Source of the DNA: Deltaproteobacteria bacterium
GTDB taxonomy: Bacteria > Desulfobacterota > Desulfobacteria > Desulfobacterales > JAUVVS01
Assembly (NCBI GenBank): GCA_030604545.1
Contig: JAUVVS010000038.1
Location: 1-9,929 of the forward strand
Reading direction: 5' to 3'
DNA length: 9,929 bases
Every line of letters begins with the position of its first letter. The stretch's first letter is position 1. A program made the position numbers and the translations under genes. Positions 5,524-9,929 of this stretch are shown here, in pieces. The notes beneath the pieces were generated by a model that was given only the letters and a program-made list of their open reading frames with translations, ran no database searches and was not told the origin of the DNA.

Positions 5524-8168
5524 ACTATCCGGTTTGGGAACTATACTTTGCCGGTGGTGGCCTTCTAATCGCAACGATTGCAGTTGTTCATGTTTATGTT
5601 GCCCATTTTGCCGTGGGTGGTGGGCTTTTCCTGGTGTTAACCGAGTTAAAGGGCTATAGGGAAGATTCTCAAAATATCCTCGATTATACTAAAAAACACA
5701 GTAAATTCTTTCTTCTTTTAACCATTGTCTTTGGCGGGATTACCGGCGTGGGGATCTGGCTCACCATATCTCTCCTAAGCCCCGGCGCAACATCCACCCT
5801 TATACATACTTTTGTGTTTGGCTTTGCCACTGAATGGGTCTGCTTTATGGTAGAAATCGTTGCCCTTTTTATCTATTTTTACCGATTTGGAAAAATGGAT
5901 AAAAAGACTCATCTAACAATTGGTTGGCTCTATTTTATTTTTGCCTGGCTCTCTTTGTTTTTTATCAACGGGATTATCGATTTCATGCTTACCCCGGGAA
6001 ACTGGCTTAAGACCAATAGCTTCTGGGACGGTTTTTTCAATCCAACCATGTGGCCTGCGCTTTTCTTTCGAACGTCACTCTCTCTTGTTCTTGCCGGTGT
6101 TTTTGGTTTTATTACGGCTGTTTTTATTAAAGAAACAATGTGTAGAGAAAACATGGTGCGCTATTGCGCCAAATGGCTTCTGTTTCCCTTTATTTTTATG
6201 ATCTTGTTCGCCTACTGGTATGTAATGGCAGTGCCTGAAGCCCCCAGGGCTATGATCCTGGGCCGTTCACCGGAAATCGTTCCATTTGTCAAAATCTTTG
6301 CATGGATCCTTCCGGTAATGTCTATCGGTGCTCTCCTCATGGCAATTCGCATACCAGGATCAGTTAAAAAACCCATGGCATTTGCTTTACTTATTATAGG
6401 ATTGATTTATATGTTTTCCTTTGAGTATATCCGGGAAGCAGGCCGCAGGCCCTTTTTGATTTATGGACACACCTATTCAAATTCAATTCTTGTAAAGAAT
6501 GAAGAGAAAATAAACGAGAAGGGTTTGCTCAAGATCGCAAAATGGGTTGAATATCGTGATATAACGGATGAAAATATTCTTGATGCTGGAAAGGAGATAT
6601 TCAAAATTGAATGCATGTCATGCCATTCCACCGGAGGGCCGTTGAACGATATATTTCCTTTAACAAAAAAATATTCGGTATTTGGCATGGATGCTCAGCT
6701 AAACGGAATGGGTAAAATAATTGAATATATGCCAAAGTTTATGGGGACTCGAAAAGAACGCCTGGCACTTGCCCGATATATTGTGGAAGGCTTGCATGGG
6801 AAAAAAGAATCGCCTGTCCGTATTGAAGAAAAAGACCTGTACACTGAAATTCCAGCCTTTAATGAAGAAAAGGACGAATACGTGCTACTTGCCTGGAGCA
6901 GCATGGGGATGCATTCTTTTACGGACAGCGATCCATACTGGAGCCTTATGCCTCCGGGGAACAATTTATATGCACAGTTGATCCGCCGCGGAGAGACCCC
7001 TGAAATTGTCACCGAAGATGTTGTGATATCCTATGCCGTGGAGAAGGGTTTTGAGAAGCCTTCAAAACATGTTAAGTTTTGGGAATATGCCGAACACTTT
7101 TTTGGCAAGAGACTGCCGCCGGGTATCGGATTATCCGGCAATGGGCTGAAAGGGGAGATGAAACTTAATGAAAAGCAGATGGCCTTTACGGCGGATATGG
7201 TTCCAGTGGTCCCATACTCTGATGATGGATCATTCAACCCTTACCCGTTGTTTACCATTGAAGCTATAGATAAGAACAACGGTAAAATTTTTGCACGAAC
7301 CAGTGTAGTGGCACCCACCTCAACTGAAATGGGGTGTAGAAACTGCCATGGAGGCAAATGGCGCGTAAATGGCCAAGCAGGTCTTTCCCGTGAAACTTCA
7401 AGGGATATATTGGCCGTACACGATAGAATCAGTAAAACAAATCTTTTAGAATTGGCTGAGAAAGGGCAGCCTGTCCTTTGCCAATCATGCCATCCGGATC
7501 CGGCCTTTGGTGCTAAGGGCAAACCGGAACTGCTGAACTTATCGGCAGCAATACACGGATTCCATGCAAATTATCTGACAAACAGAGAAGATGACGCTTG
7601 TAATACCTGTCATCCCTCTTCTCCAACAGGCAACACCCAATTCTTGAGGGGGATACACATGGAACTCGGTCTGGATTGTACCAGCTGTCACTGGAAGATG
7701 GAGGATCATGCCTTAAGTCTTTTGAAGGCGGAAAAGAAGGCAGGGAAAAAGGAAGCAGACCGGCTGATGAAGCATCTTTCCCCCAAATCAGCAAGTACAA
7801 TGAACCAGATAAACCCAAGAACACCATGGTTCAATGAACCGGATTGCATGAACTGCCATGTAGATTTTCAGGAGCCTGAAACCGATGAATCCGAATTTAA
7901 CCTTTGGACAAAGGGAGTTGAACAACTATATAGAATGCGAACAGATGATGTTGGTATCATGTGCGAGGCCTGCCACGGGAGTACCCATGCCATTTATCCC
8001 ACAAAAAATCCATATGGTAAAGACAGGGATAATATAATACCATTACAGTATCAGAGTAATCCCTATCCTGTGGGGGCAAACAAAAATTGTAAGGTGTGTC
8101 ACACTATAGACATGGAAGAAGAAGTCCACCATCCTAATTCTCTTGCGATGTTTAGGAATACGTTTTAA
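5520..8168 (+). CDS. CydA-like membrane protein fused to an octaheme c-type cytochrome
   Basis: An 882-residue fusion. Residues 1-305 hold about eight helices of bd-superfamily type: HVYVAHFAVGGG at 24-35 (His24 in the place of CydA His19, Gly33 of Gly28, Glu42 of the helix-end Glu), GGITGVGIW at 72-80, EWVCFMVE at 105-112 (Glu112 near CydA Glu107), and REAGRRPFLIY at 305-315 (like GRQPW). Arg184 in FFRTS takes the place of the heme b558 ligand His186. Residues 350-425 form a class I cytochrome c with CMSCH at 365-369 and Met404 as likely ligand. Residues about 430-600 carry no heme. Seven more CxxCH sites follow, at Cys606, 654, 694, 720, 776, 815 and 857. Eight helices place the heme part in the periplasm. 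GGGAGG at 5507-5512 precedes the start, which overlaps the upstream gene. It is probably an oxidoreductase drawing electrons from periplasmic cytochromes; the substrate is not proven. Confidence 0.83.
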   Translation: MNYPVWELYFAGGGLLIATIAVVHVYVAHFAVGGGLFLVLTELKGYREDSQNILDYTKKHSKFFLLLTIVFGGITGVGIWLTISLLSPGATSTLIHTFVFGFATEWVCFMVEIVALFIYFYRFGKMDKKTHLTIGWLYFIFAWLSLFFINGIIDFMLTPGNWLKTNSFWDGFFNPTMWPALFFRTSLSLVLAGVFGFITAVFIKETMCRENMVRYCAKWLLFPFIFMILFAYWYVMAVPEAPRAMILGRSPEIVPFVKIFAWILPVMSIGALLMAIRIPGSVKKPMAFALLIIGLIYMFSFEYIREAGRRPFLIYGHTYSNSILVKNEEKINEKGLLKIAKWVEYRDITDENILDAGKEIFKIECMSCHSTGGPLNDIFPLTKKYSVFGMDAQLNGMGKIIEYMPKFMGTRKERLALARYIVEGLHGKKESPVRIEEKDLYTEIPAFNEEKDEYVLLAWSSMGMHSFTDSDPYWSLMPPGNNLYAQLIRRGETPEIVTEDVVISYAVEKGFEKPSKHVKFWEYAEHFFGKRLPPGIGLSGNGLKGEMKLNEKQMAFTADMVPVVPYSDDGSFNPYPLFTIEAIDKNNGKIFARTSVVAPTSTEMGCRNCHGGKWRVNGQAGLSRETSRDILAVHDRISKTNLLELAEKGQPVLCQSCHPDPAFGAKGKPELLNLSAAIHGFHANYLTNREDDACNTCHPSSPTGNTQFLRGIHMELGLDCTSCHWKMEDHALSLLKAEKKAGKKEADRLMKHLSPKSASTMNQINPRTPWFNEPDCMNCHVDFQEPETDESEFNLWTKGVEQLYRMRTDDVGIMCEACHGSTHAIYPTKNPYGKDRDNIIPLQYQSNPYPVGANKNCKVCHTIDMEEEVHHPNSLAMFRNTF

Positions 8169-8226
8169 AATATAAAACCTTACAAGGGCATGACAACCGA
8201 TTAGCTACTGATGGAGGTTTAAAGCT

Positions 8227-9216
8227 ATGGAATTTAAACTCAATATGGCATCCCTTTCGGAAGAGAAAAAACTTGAACCCCTTGATCAAGAGAAAATTTA
8301 TGACGTGTTGATAATAGGAGGGGGGCCTGCCGGTTTGACCGCCGCAGTCTATTGTATGAGAAAGGGTATTTCAACGGGAATTATCATAAAGGATATCGGA
8401 GGTCAGGTTGCTGTAACTGCAGGAATTGAGAACTATATGGGATACAGGCACGTAAATGGGGTGGATCTTGTTGAGAAGTTTAAAGAACAGGTATCACAGT
8501 TTGGTATTGGCTATGAAGAAGGTAGCTTTGTAGCATCAATAATTTGCAATAATACCAATAAGGTATATCTCGAAGACGGAAGAATCTTTTCTGCAAAGGC
8601 ACTTATTATAGCCACAGGAAAAAGCCCGAGAATGCTCAATGTGCCGGGTGAGGAAAAACTTATCGGGAAAGGTGTAGCTTACTGTGCTATTTGTGATGCA
8701 CCCTTTTATTCAGAGAAAAAGGTTGTTGTAGTGGGTGGGGGAAATTCCGGAATTGAAGCGGCAATCGACCTTGCTAAAGTTGCAACGCATGTTATAATTG
8801 TTCAATTTCTAGAAACTTTAACTGCCGACAAGGTTCTTGTTGATCATCTAAAAGGGTTTGGGAATGTCGATATCATCTATCACAATGAGGTTGTAGAGAT
8901 TAAGGGAGACACGGGTGTAAATTCGGTTGTCATTAAAAATATACAGTCCAATGAGAAAAAGGAACTTGATGTTGAAGGGATTTTTGTGGAAATCGGCCTT
9001 ATACCCAATAGCGATATTGCAAAGAATCTTGTTGATCTTAACGAATTGGGTGAAATAATTGTTGATTGTAGCTGTAATACCAGCAAGCCGGGAATATTCG
9101 CTGCCGGTGACGTAACATCTGTCCCGTTTAAGCAGATAATAATAGCTGCAGGGGAGGGTGCAAAGGCCGCCCTTTCTTCCATTGATTATCTAATCCGGAC
9201 AAACCGGAAGGGTTAA
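8227..9216 (+). CDS. trxB: Thioredoxin-reductase / AhpF-like flavoprotein disulfide reductase
   Basis: Cytoplasmic FAD enzyme of 329 residues that passes electrons from a pyridine nucleotide through a CxxC to a thioredoxin-like partner. It has the FAD dinucleotide fold GGGPAG at 31-36, IATGKSPR at 128-135, redox-active Cys153-Ala-Ile-Cys156 in YCAICDAPF, a second nucleotide fold VGGGNSG at 169-175, and the C-terminal FAD motif FAAGDVTSVPFKQIIIAAGE at 291-310. The HRRxxxR segment that selects NADPH in classical TrxB is missing. In its place stands VIIVQFLETLTADKVL, closer to NADH-using AhpF, so NADH is the likelier donor. An extra lysine- and glutamate-rich N-terminus of about 24 residues precedes the FAD motif. 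GGAGGT at 8213-8218 supports the ATG; Met7 is an alternative. The PDO gene downstream is the obvious substrate protein. Confidence 0.92.
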   Translation: MEFKLNMASLSEEKKLEPLDQEKIYDVLIIGGGPAGLTAAVYCMRKGISTGIIIKDIGGQVAVTAGIENYMGYRHVNGVDLVEKFKEQVSQFGIGYEEGSFVASIICNNTNKVYLEDGRIFSAKALIIATGKSPRMLNVPGEEKLIGKGVAYCAICDAPFYSEKKVVVVGGGNSGIEAAIDLAKVATHVIIVQFLETLTADKVLVDHLKGFGNVDIIYHNEVVEIKGDTGVNSVVIKNIQSNEKKELDVEGIFVEIGLIPNSDIAKNLVDLNELGEIIVDCSCNTSKPGIFAAGDVTSVPFKQIIIAAGEGAKAALSSIDYLIRTNRKG

Positions 9217-9217
9217 T

Positions 9218-9299
9218 CGTTATTAGTTATTAGTTTAAGGTCGGTTATTGAAGATCGATTTTCATTATTCCATTAACGAATAACCACTAACTTATAACG
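9218..9299. repeat. Imperfect inverted repeat / long hairpin, MITE- or REP-like
   Basis: The arm CGTTATTAGTTATTAGTT at 9218-9235 matches the reverse complement of 9282-9299 at 15 of 18 bases. Partial pairing continues inward (GGTCGGTTATTG against the complement of CATTAACGAAT). The element lies wholly between the stop of the reductase gene and the PDO gene. Its AATAAC/GTTATT units also occur at 2238-2266. It may be a small dispersed palindromic element, or act as an mRNA hairpin separating the two genes. There is no T-tract for a classical terminator. Confidence 0.5.
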
Positions 9300-9392
9300 C
9301 CCACTTCTCATGCGAATAAGTTTTTTGCCACAAAAAGCACAAATTTTGGAACCAAGAAACTATTAAAGCAAATGAACTGAGGAGGTTAGAAA

Positions 9393-9929
9393 ATGTCTAT
9401 GTTTGATGAAAAGGTTCAGCAGCAGTTAAAAGATGTCTTTAAGCAAATGAAAAGTAATGTAACGCTTCTGAATTTTACCCAGGAGTTTGAGTGTCCAGCC
9501 TGTAAAAATGTCAGAGAGTTTGTCGATGAGACTGTAGCGTTATCCGATAAACTGAAACATGTGGTGTATGATTTTCAAAAAGATGAAAATAAAGCTAAAG
9601 AATACAATGTTGACAAAATACCGGCAATTGTTTTGCTTGATAAGGATGACAATGATACGGGAATAAAATATTATGGATTACCAGGAGGTTATGAATTTAC
9701 ATCCTTTGTTGGAAGCCTCCTCGAAGTCTCTGGTCAGAAAGAGGAACTACCGGAAAAGCTTGTGAACAGAATTAAAAATATTGATAAGGACATTCATATA
9801 CAGGTTTTTGTGTTGCCTACCTGACCGTATTGCCCCGGTGCAGTTAGCGCCGCTCACAGGCTCGCTCTTGAGAATGAAAAAATACGTGCTGACATGGTTG
9901 AGGCAGGGACTTTTTCACCATTGGCTAAC
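9393..9929 (+). CDS. Protein disulfide oxidoreductase (PDO), selenocysteine-containing, partial at right edge
   Basis: Tandem thioredoxin-fold redox protein related to archaeal PDO and to the N-terminal domain of AhpF. The first fold has Cys34-Pro-Ala-Cys37 and the cis-proline loop KIPAI (Pro77). YYGLPGGYEFTSFVGSLLE at 93-111 and RIKNIDKDIHIQVFVLPT at 126-143 match the PDO linker and the start of the second fold. A conventional reading ends at TGA 9822-9824. Through that codon, however, the frame runs on without a stop for 35 codons: PYCPGAVSAAHRLALENEK, then IRADMVEAGTFSPLAN. As I recall it, Pyrococcus PDO has PTCPYCPLAV with AHKFAIEN and DMVEA in this place. The TGA therefore replaces the first Cys of CPYC, giving Sec144-Pro-Tyr-Cys147. 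About 50 more residues are expected beyond the window. AGGAGGT at 9380-9386 sets the start. The neighbouring flavoprotein is its likely reductase. Confidence 0.87.
9822..9852 (+). promoter_or_regulatory. UGA (Sec) codon with putative bacterial SECIS hairpin
   Basis: After the in-frame TGA (9822-9824), CGGTGC at 9836-9841 pairs with GCGCCG at 9847-9852. This gives six base pairs including one G-U, closing the five-base loop AGTTA. The loop starts 17 bases after the TGA and has G at its second position. This agrees with the known bacterial SECIS pattern: a stem with a small apical loop carrying a G in its first two bases, about 16-37 bases downstream of UGA, inside the coding region. The element would be recognised by SelB. 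Hairpins of this size can arise by chance, so the support comes mainly from its position. Confidence 0.65.

Noticed and set aside
9194..9208. Hairpin TCCGG-ACAAA-CCGGA at the end of the reductase gene, a candidate terminator
   Set aside because: Only five pairs, located inside the coding sequence and not followed by a T-tract.

Overview
The window reads as a chromosomal piece of an anaerobic, c-type-cytochrome-rich bacterium, most likely a sulfate-reducing or related Desulfobacterota (former Deltaproteobacteria) member. The evidence is a two-iron desulfoferrodoxin, a rubredoxin next to a rubredoxin:oxygen oxidoreductase, a c3/c7-like triheme cytochrome, an octaheme membrane protein, and an apparent selenocysteine codon, which is a common trait in that group. 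All ten genes recognised lie on the + strand, separated by short AT-rich spacers.

Layout. Bases 1-180 hold no gene I can recognise, only the ribosome binding site of the first gene. Then come desulfoferrodoxin/superoxide reductase (181-555), an exported triheme cytochrome (673-1017), and a fusion of an FMN-reductase-like flavoprotein with a low-molecular-weight phosphatase/arsenate-reductase-like domain (1093-2067). After a 213-base spacer follow a 53-residue rubredoxin (2281-2442) and the diiron flavoprotein Roo (2454-3647), 11 bases apart. Next is a HEAT-like repeat protein with a TTG start (3710-4393). Two overlapping genes follow: a nine-helix membrane protein (4453-5523) and an eight-helix membrane protein fused to an octaheme c-type region (5520-8168). 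Last are a thioredoxin-reductase/AhpF-like flavoprotein (8227-9216) and a protein disulfide oxidoreductase (PDO) that runs off the right edge (9393 onward).

How they fit together. The set looks like an oxygen and oxidative-stress defence locus. Desulfoferrodoxin reduces superoxide. Rubredoxin feeds Roo, which reduces oxygen to water in the cytoplasm. The membrane pair resembles two diverged CydA (cytochrome bd subunit I) copies wired to c hemes, so it could be a membrane-bound reductase of oxygen or a related substrate. The flavoprotein and PDO would form a thiol-disulfide electron chain.

Two points stand out. First, the PDO frame is interrupted by a single TGA exactly where the first cysteine of the C-terminal CPYC active site belongs. 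The frame stays open and homologous to the window end, and a hairpin that fits the bacterial SECIS pattern lies just downstream. I read this as a selenoprotein with a U-P-Y-C active site. Second, the CydA-like pair shows complementary loss of conserved residues and a long c-heme fusion, which may represent a poorly characterised bd-superfamily enzyme. Several spacers also carry fragments of dispersed AT-rich repeats.
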